NCBI RefSeq assembly: GCF_011046535.1
Contig: NZ_CP049257.1
Coordinates: forward strand, 1,488,001 to 1,552,000
DNA: 64,000 nt
Direction of reading: 5' to 3'
From: Nocardioides anomalus
GTDB taxonomy: Bacteria > Actinomycetota > Actinomycetes > Propionibacteriales > Nocardioidaceae
The position numbers and the translations under genes are program-made. The notes below the pieces were generated by a model. The model saw only the letters and a list, made by a program, of their open reading frames with translations. It was not told where the DNA came from and did no database searches. Positions 53,991 through 63,070 of the stretch are shown piece after piece (positions within the stretch are counted from its first letter, which is position 1; each line of letters starts with the position of its first letter).

Positions 53991-55445
53991 CTAGGGCGTC
54001 TCCTCCTGGAACCCGAGCACGGCGCGGGTCATCGCGTTGCGGGTGTCCAGGAGGTCGGCGAGCGCGGCGTCGAGGTCGTCGGCGCCGACCCGGATCTCGG
54101 CGTCGTCGCCCTCGGCCGCGGCCACCACGGCGGCGCGGCGCAGCAGCTCCTTGAGGAACGACGCGGTCACGCCGTCGGTGCGCTCGACGACGTCGTCGAG
54201 GCGGGTGGCGTCGAGCTCGAGCCGACCCCGGTAGAGGTCGAGCAGCCGGCGCCGGCCCGCCGCGTCCGGCAGTGGCACGTGCACGGCCTGGTCGACCCGG
54301 CCGGGCCGCGCGGCCAGGGCCGGCTCGAGGAGGTCGGCCCGGTTGGTGGTGAGCAGGAAGACCACGTCGGCGTCCTCGTCGAGGCCGTCCATCTCGTTGA
54401 GCAGGGTGAACAGCATCGGCGTCTCGCCGCCGTAGTGGTCGCGCTGCTCGGCGATGAGGTCGACGTCCTCGACCACGATCATCGCCGGCTGGAGCGACCG
54501 GGCGATCGAGCACGCCTCGCGCAGGGCGTGGAGGCTCTCGCCGGTGAGCTCGACGATGGTGGTGTCGGCCAGCTCGCTCATCAGGTAGCGCACGGTGTGC
54601 GTCTTGCCGGCCCCCGGCGGTCCGTAGAGCAGCAGCCCGCGCTTGAGGTGCTGCCCGGCCGCGCGCAGCCGGTCCCGGCTGCGGGCCACGCCGACCACCT
54701 GACGGCGGATGTCGCCGAAGGTGGCCTCGGGGAGGATCAGCGCGTCCTGGCCGACGCGCGGGCGGGTGCGGAACCTCAGCAGCGAGCCGCGCTCGCCGAA
54801 CATGTCGCGGCCGAAGGACACGACCTGGCCGCGGTAGACGTTGCGCTCCAGCGCGAGGTCGCGCAGGGACCGGGTGAACGCGCGCGCGGCCTCGTCGCTC
54901 GTGGCCACGACCTCGACGCGCACGCCGTTCTGGTCGGACTCGTGGTCCGGGCCGCGGACCAGCGCCGCCAGCCGCTCCTCGCCGTCGCTGGCCAGGACCA
55001 GGGCGGCGCGCAGGCACTCCTCGGTCGCGCCGTCCGGACCGGAGGCGCGGGCCACGCGGGTGGTGGCCCCCGGCCGGGTCGCGTGCATCCGCGACACCTC
55101 GTCGGCGGCGAGCAGGTCGCCCAGCCCGAACTGACCGCGGTGGCGGTAGTCGGTGAGCCCGACCAGCCGGTGCTCGCGGCCGTCCCCGGCCAGCCAGGCG
55201 TCCAGCGCGCGCTGGACGTTGACGTGCTCGTAGCCCGGCCAGCCCTCCTCGGTCACCGGCAGGTCCTCGACCCCGCGACCGAGGTGCTCGGCCACGATCG
55301 AGCGGAACGTCGGCTGCTCGTCGGCACGGGCCTGGGCCACGAACCGGCGGACGACCCGGCGGGCGTAGCGGCCCACGTCGGCCAGCTCGGGCGACGCGTC
55401 GGGATGGCCGGCCGGTCCGCCGGCGTTCGCGTAGACGATTCTCAC
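53991..55445 (-). CDS. AAA-type ATPase
   Basis: The 484-residue protein has a long N-terminal region (about 1-240, no known domain) with an acidic, WPGYEHVNVQRALDAWL segment, and a C-terminal AAA module: Walker A LLYGPPGAGKTHTVRYLM (near residue 275), Walker B AMIVVEDVDLIAEQ, sensor 1 VVFLLTTNRADLLEPAL with arginine-finger GRVDQAVHVPLP, and a lid helix. It resembles the proteasome-ATPase/FtsH-like branch but carries a single AAA domain and no protease or zinc site. A remodelling role is likely; the substrate is unknown. TAGGGT lies 6 bases before GTG 55445. It converges with leuS with a 3-base gap. Confidence 0.85.
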   Translation of the reverse strand: MRIVYANAGGPAGHPDASPELADVGRYARRVVRRFVAQARADEQPTFRSIVAEHLGRGVEDLPVTEEGWPGYEHVNVQRALDAWLAGDGREHRLVGLTDYRHRGQFGLGDLLAADEVSRMHATRPGATTRVARASGPDGATEECLRAALVLASDGEERLAALVRGPDHESDQNGVRVEVVATSDEAARAFTRSLRDLALERNVYRGQVVSFGRDMFGERGSLLRFRTRPRVGQDALILPEATFGDIRRQVVGVARSRDRLRAAGQHLKRGLLLYGPPGAGKTHTVRYLMSELADTTIVELTGESLHALREACSIARSLQPAMIVVEDVDLIAEQRDHYGGETPMLFTLLNEMDGLDEDADVVFLLTTNRADLLEPALAARPGRVDQAVHVPLPDAAGRRRLLDLYRGRLELDATRLDDVVERTDGVTASFLKELLRRAAVVAAAEGDDAEIRVGADDLDAALADLLDTRNAMTRAVLGFQEETP

Positions 55446-55495
55446 TTCGTCACCCTAGGGCGATGAGTCCAGCGGGTTTCCGGGGTCGGAGAGGC

Positions 55496-56332
55496 ATGGC
55501 CTCGACGACCGACCTCCTCGCCCACGACGTGCGCGGTGACCTCTCCGCGGGGACGCCGCTGCTGCTGTTCGGCTCGCCGATGGAGGCCGCCGAGTTCGCC
55601 ACGCTGGTGTCGTTCTTCCCCGACCGGCCGGTGGTGACGCTCGACCCGCGGGGAGCCGGGCGCAACCCGGCCGGGACCGGGCCGCTGACGCCCGAGGAGC
55701 ACGCGGAAGACCTGTACCGCCTCATCACCGCGCTCGACGCGGGACCGGTGGACTGCTTCGGCACCTCCGGCGGCGCCGTCAACCTGCTGCGCCTGGCCGA
55801 GCTGCACCCGGAGGTGCTGGGCGCGGTGGTGGCCCACGAGCCGCCCACGGTCGTCGGGCTGCCCGACGCCGAGCACGTGCTGTCCGCACTCGAGGACATC
55901 GTCGCGACGTACCACCGCTCCGGCGACGGGCCGGCCATGGCGAAGTTCATCGCCCTGGTCCTGCACGACGGCGAGGTGGACCGGTCCTACCTGGCCCGGC
56001 CCGCGCCCGACCCGACGGCCTTCGGGCTGTCGGCCGAGGACGACGGCTCGCGGACCAACCCACTGATCCGGAACATGCCGGCCTGCAACCGCTACGCACC
56101 GGACGTGGCCGCGCTCGGGGCGCTGGGGGAGCGGCTGGTGGTCGCGGTGGGGACCGGCTCCGGCGACACGCTCGCCGCGCGGGGCGGGCGCGCGGTGGCG
56201 GCCGCGGTCGGCGTACCGGTGGCGCAGTTCCCCAGCCACCACGGCGGCTTCGTCGCCGGCCAGCCCGGCGCGGACCCCGAGGGCATCGCGCTGAGCCTGC
56301 GGGCTCACGTGGAGCGCACGACGACCGGTTAG
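55496..56332 (+). CDS. Alpha/beta hydrolase
   Basis: The 278-residue protein has the alpha/beta-hydrolase core: LLLFGSPMEAAEFATLVSFF (oxyanion region), VVTLDPRGAGRNP, the nucleophile elbow VDCFGTSGGAVNLLRLAEL (G-x-S-x-G) and a C-terminal FPSHHGGFVAGQP with the catalytic His. The substrate is unknown. ATG 55496 starts at MASTTDLL, which matches the usual family N-terminus; ATG 55463 would add 11 residues. Its promoter region overlaps that of the divergent AAA ATPase gene. It is followed by degV at 10 bases. Confidence 0.87.
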   Translation: MASTTDLLAHDVRGDLSAGTPLLLFGSPMEAAEFATLVSFFPDRPVVTLDPRGAGRNPAGTGPLTPEEHAEDLYRLITALDAGPVDCFGTSGGAVNLLRLAELHPEVLGAVVAHEPPTVVGLPDAEHVLSALEDIVATYHRSGDGPAMAKFIALVLHDGEVDRSYLARPAPDPTAFGLSAEDDGSRTNPLIRNMPACNRYAPDVAALGALGERLVVAVGTGSGDTLAARGGRAVAAAVGVPVAQFPSHHGGFVAGQPGADPEGIALSLRAHVERTTTG

Positions 56333-56342
56333 CCTCGCGTCC

Positions 56343-57197
56343 ATGTCCGTCGTGGTGGTCACCGACTCCACGGCGTGCCTGTCGCCGGAGGTCGCCGCCG
56401 AGCGCGGGATCGTGGTGGTGCCCCTGCAGGTGGTGATCGGGGCGGACGTGTACGACGAGGGCTCCCAGGGCGCGACACCGGAGCTCGTGGCCGAGGCGCT
56501 CAAGGCCTTCCGGCCGGTCTCGACCTCCCGGCCGACGCCGGCAGCGCTGCTGGAGCTGTACTCCTCGCTCGCCGCCTCCGGCGCCACCGAGATCGTCTCG
56601 GTGCACCTGTCCTCGGAGATGAGCGGGACGTTCGAGTCGGCGCAGCTCGCGGCCCGGGACGCGCCGGTGCCCGTCGTGGCGGTGGACAGCCGGCAGGTCG
56701 GGGTGGCGACGGGGTACGCCGCGCTGTCGGCGGCCGACGCGGTCTCCTCGGGTGCCTCTGCTCGTGCTGCCGCTGCCGCGGCGGCGGAGCGGGCCGCGCT
56801 GTGCTCGTCGCTGTTCTACGTCGACACGCTGGAGTACCTGCGCCGGGGCGGGCGGATCGGCGCCGCCGCCGCGCTGCTCGGCGGTGCGCTCGCGGTCAAG
56901 CCGCTGCTCACCATCACCGATGGCCGCGTGGCCTCGCTGGAGCGGGTCCGGACCTCCGGGCGGGCGCTCGCGCGGCTCGCCGAGCTGGCCGTGACCGCGG
57001 CCGGGTCGGCGCCCTGCGACGTCACCGTCGCCCACCTGGCCTCGCCCGACCGGGCCGGCCAGCTCCAGACCGAGCTCGCCACCCGGCTCGCCCCGAACCT
57101 CGAGGGCCGCGAGGTCGGCTGCGCCGAGCTCGGCGCCGTCCTGGGCGCCCACGTCGGCCCCGGGATGCTCGCGGTGTGCGTCGCCCCGCTGCTCTGA
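56343..57197 (+). CDS. DegV-family fatty-acid-binding protein
   Basis: The 284-residue protein begins VVVVTDSTACLSPEVAAERGI and has VSTSRPTPAALLELYSSLAASG, VHLSSEMSGTFESAQLAA and LEYLRRGGRIGAAAALLGGALAVKP-type segments (TLEYLRRGGRIGAA), all DegV/FakB signatures. It binds a single fatty acid, which a kinase partner may phosphorylate. It lies before comEA/comEC as in many actinobacteria. TAGCCT is 7 bases before ATG 56343. Confidence 0.93.
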   Translation: MSVVVVTDSTACLSPEVAAERGIVVVPLQVVIGADVYDEGSQGATPELVAEALKAFRPVSTSRPTPAALLELYSSLAASGATEIVSVHLSSEMSGTFESAQLAARDAPVPVVAVDSRQVGVATGYAALSAADAVSSGASARAAAAAAAERAALCSSLFYVDTLEYLRRGGRIGAAAALLGGALAVKPLLTITDGRVASLERVRTSGRALARLAELAVTAAGSAPCDVTVAHLASPDRAGQLQTELATRLAPNLEGREVGCAELGAVLGAHVGPGMLAVCVAPLL

Positions 57198-57294
57198 GCC
57201 ACCGCCTCTCCACAGCCGACGCCCCCGACCGGGTTCTCCACAGGCCCCGCCCGCACCCCCGACACCCGTCGCCGGATCCGCCTACGTTCCCCCC

Positions 57295-58237
57295 ATGCGC
57301 ACCCGCCCACCCGACCTCTCCCAGGCCGACCTCGACCGGCGCCTGAGCCAGCTGCGCAACGACCTGGCCGGCGTACGAACCGCGCGGCCGGAGGCGGCCC
57401 CCCGCGTCGACCCGACCGACGCCTCGTGGTGGGACGAGCACACCCGGACCGCCTCGCCCCGGCCCGCGGCGCGCCCCGCCGCCCGCCCGCTCCCCGGGCC
57501 GACCCGCGTGCCGGGTCGCCACCTCGCCGACCGCGCGCACCTGAGCCTCGGCGCCCCGCAGCTGGCCGTCGTCGCGGTCGTCGTCGCCCTCGCCCTGGCC
57601 GTCACCGCCTGGTGGCTGGTGCGCGGCTCGGCCCACCCCGCCGACGACCTCGCGGCCGCGCCCGCCCGCGCGCTCGTCTCCGACGCCCCCGCCGTGGAGC
57701 CGGTCGTCGAGGCCGGCGCCTCGGCCGCGCCCCCCGTCCGGCGCCGCCTCGCCCGCTCCCGCCGCGGTCACCGTCGACGTGGCCGGCAAGGTCCGCCACC
57801 CCGGCATCGCCGTCCTCGACGCCGGCGCCCGCGTCGTCGACGCCCTCCAGGCCGCCGGCGGCGCCAAGCCCGGCGTCGACCTCACCGGCCTCAACCTCGC
57901 CCGCGTCCTCGTCGACGGCGAGCAGGTCCTCGTCGGCACCGACCCACCCACCGGCCTCGCCGCCGCGGCCTCACCGCCCCCCGCGGGCTCCGGCTCGGGC
58001 GCGACCTCGACCTCGTCCGCGGGCAACGCCCCCGGCACCCCCGCCACCGTGGTCAACCTCAACACCGCCACCGAGGCCGACCTCGACACCCTCCCCGACG
58101 TCGGCCCCGTCACCGCCCAGTCCATCCTCACCTGGCGCGACCAGCACGGCGGCTTCTCCAGCGTCGACGAGCTCCTCGAGGTCGACGGCATCGGCGAGGT
58201 CACCCTCGGCAAGCTCGCGCCCTACGTCACGGTCTGA
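57295..58237 (+). CDS. comEA: ComEA-type DNA-binding protein, with a frameshift
   Basis: The first part (57295 to about 57730) encodes an N-terminal cytoplasmic region, one membrane helix (QLAVVAVVVALALAVTAWWL) and a Pro/Ala linker. The second (in the +1 frame, to 58237) encodes an SLBB-like domain (VDVAGKVRHPGIAVLDAGAR) and the helix-hairpin-helix NLNTATEADLDTLPDVGPVT and VDELLEVDGIGEVTLGKLAP. Together they make a normal ComEA (about 313 residues), which binds DNA outside the membrane. The shift is at 57730-57735: six C where five restore APPSGAASPAPAAVTVDVAG. TACGTT lies 6 bases before ATG 57295. Confidence 0.88.
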
Positions 58238-59259
58238 CCCCCCGTGACCGCCGTCCTCCGTTGCCCGCCACCCCGCACCGCGGCGGCGTCCGCCCTCCCC
58301 GCCGGCGCCATGGTCACCGCGCCGTGGCCGACCCGGCGGGCTGACCGCGCCGCTGCGCTCCTCCGCGACCGCGCCGGCCGCCCTTGAAGGCGTGACATCG
58401 ACTTCGGGCGCCGCCCGCGCCGCCACGCTTCAGCGCGGCAGCGCCGGCCTCGCCGACAACGCGGCGTCGCCCTGGGCCGCCGGCTGCACCGCCGGGCTTC
58501 CCGGCGCCCCCGACCTGCTGATTGCGAAGTGGGCCGGGCTGTTGGGCCGCGCGGGTTGCACCAGGGACGTGGCGTCGCCAAGGCGCCCCGTGACCGCTGC
58601 TGAGCGCTCTCGCGCCCTTCCCGGGAGCGCCGCCTCACCCGCGCTGGCCGCCGGCGCTCGCCTGGCCCCGCCGTCGGACAGCACGGACGCCGACCGCACG
58701 GCCGCGCTCGCCCGCCATCTCAGTGGCCGGGCAGCGCCCGCGCGCGCCTTCCGTGCCCCGCGCCGCCCGTCGTACGCGGGGGTCTGCCCGCCGTCTGCGC
58801 GGCCGCGCTCCACCGCGCCTTCCGCGCATCCGACCTCGTGCCGCCGCAACCTGGTGTCACCGCTGAAGGCCGCGCTACGGCACTCGGCGAGAGAACCGCT
58901 CCACTCGCCAGCGCCGCCTGCGCTCGCCTCGCCCCGCCGACGGCGACCCTGCGCCTCGGCCGCACGGACGCGCAGGCGCGGTCGGGCCGAGCACGCCGAC
59001 CCGGGCGCGCCGCGCCGCGCGGCGCAGGCCGCCCTCGATGGGCGCCGCCGCCGGAGCGTGCACGCTCGATGCCGTCCACGCCCGGCCGCGAGGTGACGAC
59101 CGGTGCCGACGCCCGTCCCACCCGCGGTGCCGCCGGGCACAGCAACCCCGACGCCCCCCCGCCGAGGGCACCGACATCGACGGCCGTGACGCCGCCGTCG
59201 GCCACGCCGCCGAGGGCCACGCCGCGGACGGCCACGACCCCGACGGCCGTGACGCCGCC
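58238..59259. other. Gene-poor region between comEA and comEC
   Basis: About 1 kb between the comEA stop and the chosen comEC start has no convincing gene. Open frames run on both strands but with many Arg, Cys and His residues, unlike neighbouring proteins. Imperfect repeats occur (for example CGCTCGCCTGGCCCCGCCG near 58657 and CGCTCGCCTCGCCCCGCCG near 58921). From about 59090 a frame starting GTG ACG ACC GGT looks codon-biased and would join comEC if the C7 run at 59154-59160 held one more C. Confidence 0.5.
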
Positions 59260-59302
59260 GTGGGCCACGCCGCCGAGGGCCACGCCGCGGACGGCCACGA
59301 CC
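59177..59302 (+). repeat. 63-bp tandem duplication at the comEC 5' end
   Basis: Two 63-base units, almost identical, encode the 21-residue unit DGRDAAVGHAAEGHAADGHD-P in the comEC frame. The period is a multiple of three and codons have the local third-position G/C bias, suggesting it is translated. A G-for-C change in the second copy creates GTG at 59260, used here as start. Confidence 0.75.
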
Positions 59303-61617
59303 CCGATGAGGCGCCCGCCCTCCACGAGCGCCTCGACCTCCGCATGCCCCTGCTCGGTGCCGCCGCCTGGCTGGGGTCCCTGGCCGCCTCGCTCACGACC
59401 GGCCGCGTCCTGGCGGCCGTCCTCATCAGCAGCGCGGCGGCCGGGGCCACCCTCGCCGTACGGCGCCGAGCGGCCAGGGTCGCGGTGGCCGCCCTCCTCC
59501 TGGTCGCGCTCGCCGCCGCGGGCGTCACCGCGTTCCGGGCCGAGCGGACGGCGCACAACCCGGTCGCGGTCCTGGCCGGCGAGGGTGCGGCGGTCACGGT
59601 CGTCGGGACGGTCGCCTCCGACCCGCACACCGTGCAGGGCGGCTTCGCGGACCAGGTGGTCTGGCGGCTGGCCGTCGGGCGGGTCACCGGACGGGGGCAG
59701 ACGCTCGAGCTGCGGGCGCAGGTGCTGGTCCTGGCCGGGGCCGACAGGGCGCGGCCGGCGCTGGGGGCGCAGGTCGAGGTCCACGGCCGACTGGTCACGG
59801 CGGACGACGACCGCGAGGTCAGCGCGCTGCTCAAGGCCAGCGGCGACCCGCGGACGAGCCGACGGCCCGACGTCTGGTGGCGCGGGGCGGGGGCGGTCCG
59901 CCAGGCGCTGCGCGACTCGGTCGCGCGGCGGCCCGCGGACCAGCGGGCGCTGGTGCCGGCGCTGGTGGACGGCGACGACGCGGCGGTGGACCCGGAGCTG
60001 CAGGAGGCGTTCCGGACCACGGGCCTGACCCACCTGCTGGCCGTCTCGGGCACCAACCTCACGCTGGTGGTCGGGTTCCTGCTGGTGCTGGCCCGCTGGG
60101 CCGGGGTGCGCGGGCGGTGGCTGCACCTGGTCGCGGCGGCGGGGATCGTCGGGTTCGTGCTGATGGCGCGCACCGAGCCGAGCGTGCTGCGGGCCGCGGT
60201 CATGGGGAGCATCGGACTGCTGGCCATGGGTACGGCGGGGCGCCACAAGGCGCTGCGGGCCCTGGGCGGCAGCGTGGTGGTCCTGGTGCTGCTCGACCCG
60301 ACCCTGGCCGTGAGCGCCGGGTTCGCGCTGTCGGTGCTGGCCACGGGCGGGATCCTGCTGCTGGCGCCGGCGTGGCGTGACGCGCTGGGCCGGTGGCTGC
60401 CGCGGTGGCTGGCCGAGGCGGTGGCGGTGCCGGCCGCGGCCCAGCTGGCCTGCACGCCGCTGGTGGCCGCGCTGTCGGGCCAGGTGAGCCTGGTGGCGGT
60501 GGTGGCCAACCTGCTGGTGGCGCCGGTGGTGGGTCCGGCGACGGTGCTGGGCCTGGCCGGCGGCCTGCTGACCCTGGTGTGGGCGCCGGTCGGGCAGGTG
60601 GCCGGGACGCTGGCGTCCTGGTGCGTGGCCTGGGTCATCACGGTGGCCGAGCACGGCGCGGCGCTGCCGACGGCGGCCATCGGGTGGGGGACCGGGCCGG
60701 TGGCGCTCGCGGCGCTGACGGCGTCCACCGTCGCGATCGCCCTCGTCGGCCCCCGGCTGCTGCGCAACCCGATCACCAGCCTGGTCCTGGCCGCGCTGCT
60801 GGTGGTGGCGGTGCTGGCCCGGCCGCCGCGGCTGGGCTGGCCGCCGGACGGCTGGCTCCTCGTGGCCTGCGACGTCGGGCAGGGCGACGCCCTGGCGGTG
60901 GCGGCCGGGCCGCACACCGCGGTGGTCATCGACGCGGGACCGGACGCGCGGGCGGTCGACCGGTGCCTGGACCGGCTCGGGGTGGAGCGGGTGCCGGTGG
61001 CCGTGCTGACGCACTTCCACGCCGACCACGTCGACGGCATCGAGGGTGCCCTGGGTGGCCGCGAGGTGGGCGGCGTGTGGACCACCCGGCTCCAGGACCC
61101 ACCCGGCGGGGTGCGGGAGGTAGTGGATGCGGCGGCGGAGGCCGGCGTACGACCGGAGGAGGTGGCGCAGGGGCGGACGTTCGCGGTCGGGCAGGCCCGG
61201 TTCCAGGTGCTGTGGCCGCCGGCGGACCAGGCCGAACGCGGTCCGGGCGACGGGTCGACGGCCAACGAGGCCAGCGTGGTCCTGCTCGTCGAGACCGGTG
61301 GGCTGCGGCTGCTGCTCACCGGCGACATCGAGCCGGAGGGCCAGCAGGCCCTGGCGCGGCTGTGGCCGGGGCTCGAGGTGGACGTGCTCAAGCTGCCCCA
61401 CCACGGCAGCGCCCACCAGGACGAGGAGTGGCTGCGCAGCCTGCACGCGCGCGACGTGCTCGTGTCGGTCGGCGCCGACAACGACTACGGACACCCGGCG
61501 GCGTCGGCGATGGAGCCGCTCGAGCGGGACGGTGCCGCGCTCTACCGCACCGACCAGGACGGCGACCTCGCCGTCGTCGTGGACGGCGGTGAGCCGGAGG
61601 TGGTCACCAGCCGGTGA
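59260..61617 (+). CDS. comEC: ComEC/Rec2 DNA-uptake channel protein
   Basis: The product (785 residues from GTG 59260) has an N-terminal set of helices from residue 29 (MPLLGAAAWLGSLAASL), a DUF4131-like soluble domain, the competence domain (LTHLLAVSGTNLTLVVGFLL, with the family's H-L-L-A-V-S-G-x-N) and a C-terminal metallo-beta-lactamase-like domain: CDVGQGDALAV, LTHFHADHVDGIEGAL and KLPHHGSAHQDEEWL. It forms the channel that carries single-stranded DNA inward, with ComEA and probably HolA-coupled genes nearby. The true N-terminus is uncertain (see the 63-bp repeat and C7 run). Confidence 0.9.
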   Translation: MGHAAEGHAADGHDPDEAPALHERLDLRMPLLGAAAWLGSLAASLTTGRVLAAVLISSAAAGATLAVRRRAARVAVAALLLVALAAAGVTAFRAERTAHNPVAVLAGEGAAVTVVGTVASDPHTVQGGFADQVVWRLAVGRVTGRGQTLELRAQVLVLAGADRARPALGAQVEVHGRLVTADDDREVSALLKASGDPRTSRRPDVWWRGAGAVRQALRDSVARRPADQRALVPALVDGDDAAVDPELQEAFRTTGLTHLLAVSGTNLTLVVGFLLVLARWAGVRGRWLHLVAAAGIVGFVLMARTEPSVLRAAVMGSIGLLAMGTAGRHKALRALGGSVVVLVLLDPTLAVSAGFALSVLATGGILLLAPAWRDALGRWLPRWLAEAVAVPAAAQLACTPLVAALSGQVSLVAVVANLLVAPVVGPATVLGLAGGLLTLVWAPVGQVAGTLASWCVAWVITVAEHGAALPTAAIGWGTGPVALAALTASTVAIALVGPRLLRNPITSLVLAALLVVAVLARPPRLGWPPDGWLLVACDVGQGDALAVAAGPHTAVVIDAGPDARAVDRCLDRLGVERVPVAVLTHFHADHVDGIEGALGGREVGGVWTTRLQDPPGGVREVVDAAAEAGVRPEEVAQGRTFAVGQARFQVLWPPADQAERGPGDGSTANEASVVLLVETGGLRLLLTGDIEPEGQQALARLWPGLEVDVLKLPHHGSAHQDEEWLRSLHARDVLVSVGADNDYGHPAASAMEPLERDGAALYRTDQDGDLAVVVDGGEPEVVTSR

Positions 61618-61650
61618 GGACCGTCGGCACCACCACCTAGGCTGGCCGCC

Positions 61651-62616
61651 GTGGACGTCCTGGGCCGCATCACGCTCGTCACCGGCAAGGAGGAGTTCCT
61701 CGGTGAGCGGACGGTGGCGACGGTCCGCGACGCGGTCCGCACGGCCGACCCCGAGGCGGAGTTCTCCGAGACCCGCGCGGCCGGCCTGACCCTGGCCACC
61801 TTCGGGGAGCTGGCGGCGCCGTCACTGTTCAGCTCGGTGCGCTGCGTGGTCGTGCGTGCCCTGGAGGACCTGCCGGAGGAGTCGGTGGACGGCCTGCTGG
61901 AGTACGCCGCCGCGCCGGCCGAGGACGTCGCGCTGGTCCTCGTGCACTCCGGGGGGCAGCGGGGCAGCGGCGTGCTGACCAAGCTGCGCAAGCTGCCGGC
62001 GGTGACGGAGTCGAAGTCGGCCGAGCTGCGTCCGAGCGAGTACCCCCAGTTCGTCACCTCCGAGGTCGGCGCGCTCGGGGCGCGGATCGACCGGGAGGCT
62101 GCCGACACGCTGGTGCAGGCGGTGGGCCAGGACCTGCGGTCGCTGTCCGCGGCGGCGCACCAGCTGACCCACGACTTCCCGGGGGAGTCGATCAGCGAGT
62201 CGATGGTCAAGAAGTACTTCGGCGGCCGGGCCGAGGCCAAGTCCTTCGCGGTGGCCGACGCGGCGTTCAGCGGCCGTCGGCAGGCGGCGCTGGAGGAGCT
62301 GCGCTGGGCCCTCGACGGCGGCACGCCACCGGTGCTCGTCACCTCGGCCTTCGCGGGCGGGGTGCGGGGACTGGCCCGCTACCAGGGCGCGCCCGCGCGG
62401 ATGAGGGAGGCCGACCTGGCCCGCGCGGTCGGCGTGCCGCCGTGGAAGCTGCGCACCCTGCGCGAGCAGTCGCGCGGCTGGTCCGAGACCGGGCTGGCCC
62501 ACGCCATCCGGGCGGTGGCCCAGGCCGACGCCGACATCAAGGGCGCGGCCTCCGACGCCCACTACACGCTCGAACGGCTGGTGCTCACCATCACCGGGCT
62601 GCGCGAGCCGCGCTAG
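61651..62616 (+). CDS. holA: DNA polymerase III subunit delta
   Basis: The 321-residue protein has LVTGKEEFLGERTVATVRDA at the N-terminus (degenerate P-loop), ASLFSSVRCVVVRALEDLP-type segment (FSSVRCVVVRALEDL) and C-terminal RWALDGGTPPVLVTSAFAGG and VGVPPWKLRTLREQ, all standard for delta. It opens the sliding clamp during loading. TAGGCT lies 7 bases before GTG 61651. Position after comEC and before rpsT on the other strand is conserved in actinobacteria. Confidence 0.95.
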   Translation: MDVLGRITLVTGKEEFLGERTVATVRDAVRTADPEAEFSETRAAGLTLATFGELAAPSLFSSVRCVVVRALEDLPEESVDGLLEYAAAPAEDVALVLVHSGGQRGSGVLTKLRKLPAVTESKSAELRPSEYPQFVTSEVGALGARIDREAADTLVQAVGQDLRSLSAAAHQLTHDFPGESISESMVKKYFGGRAEAKSFAVADAAFSGRRQAALEELRWALDGGTPPVLVTSAFAGGVRGLARYQGAPARMREADLARAVGVPPWKLRTLREQSRGWSETGLAHAIRAVAQADADIKGAASDAHYTLERLVLTITGLREPR

Positions 62617-62649
62617 CCGACGGTCGGGAACCGCGCCGGGAAATGCAGA

Positions 62650-62677
62650 ACGACCCGCTCCCTGGAGAGCGGGTCGT
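62650..62677. terminator. Bidirectional terminator between holA and rpsT
   Basis: ACGACCCGCTC (62650-62660) pairs perfectly with GAGCGGGTCGT (62667-62677) across a six-base loop. On the minus strand TTCTGCATTT follows. It serves convergent holA and rpsT. Confidence 0.85.
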
Positions 62678-62689
62678 GCGCAGAGGGCC

Positions 62690-62950
62690 TCAGAGAGACG
62701 CGGCCTTCTTGGCGATCGCGGACTTGCGGTTCGCGGCCTGGTTCTTGTGGATGACGCCCTTGGAGGCGGCCTTGTCCAGCTTCTTCGCGGCGTCGCGGGC
62801 CAGGGTCTGGGCCTGCTCGGTCTCGCCCGCCTCGGCGGCCTCGCGGAACTTGCGCACAGCGGTCTTGAGGCCGGTCTTCACGGCCTTGTTGCGCTCGTGC
62901 GCCTTCTCGTTCTGCTTGTTGCGCTTGATCTGGGACTTGATGTTGGCCAC
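62690..62950 (-). CDS. rpsT: 30S ribosomal protein S20
   Basis: The 86-residue protein is strongly basic and helical: [20 protein letters not shown] at the start and [20 protein letters not shown] near the end, the S20 signature. It binds the 16S rRNA 5' domain early in assembly. GTG 62950 follows GAGAAG. It is divergent from nothing nearby and ends 12 bases before a strong terminator. Confidence 0.97.
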   Translation of the reverse strand: MANIKSQIKRNKQNEKAHERNKAVKTGLKTAVRKFREAAEAGETEQAQTLARDAAKKLDKAASKGVIHKNQAANRKSAIAKKAASL

Positions 62951-63070
62951 TGGGCTTCTCTCGGTGCGTGGTGGACTGGGTCTGGAGTTCGGGGGCGCGG
63001 CGACAGGACGCCAGCGCGACGGACAACGGTAACAGCGGGCTGCGACGGCCCCAAAATCGTGCGGCGGGCC

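Noticed and set aside
58392..59140. Proteins on either strand between comEA and comEC
   Set aside because: Both strands are open, with high Arg/Cys/Pro content and no motif or plausible start; this is usual for non-coding high-GC DNA.
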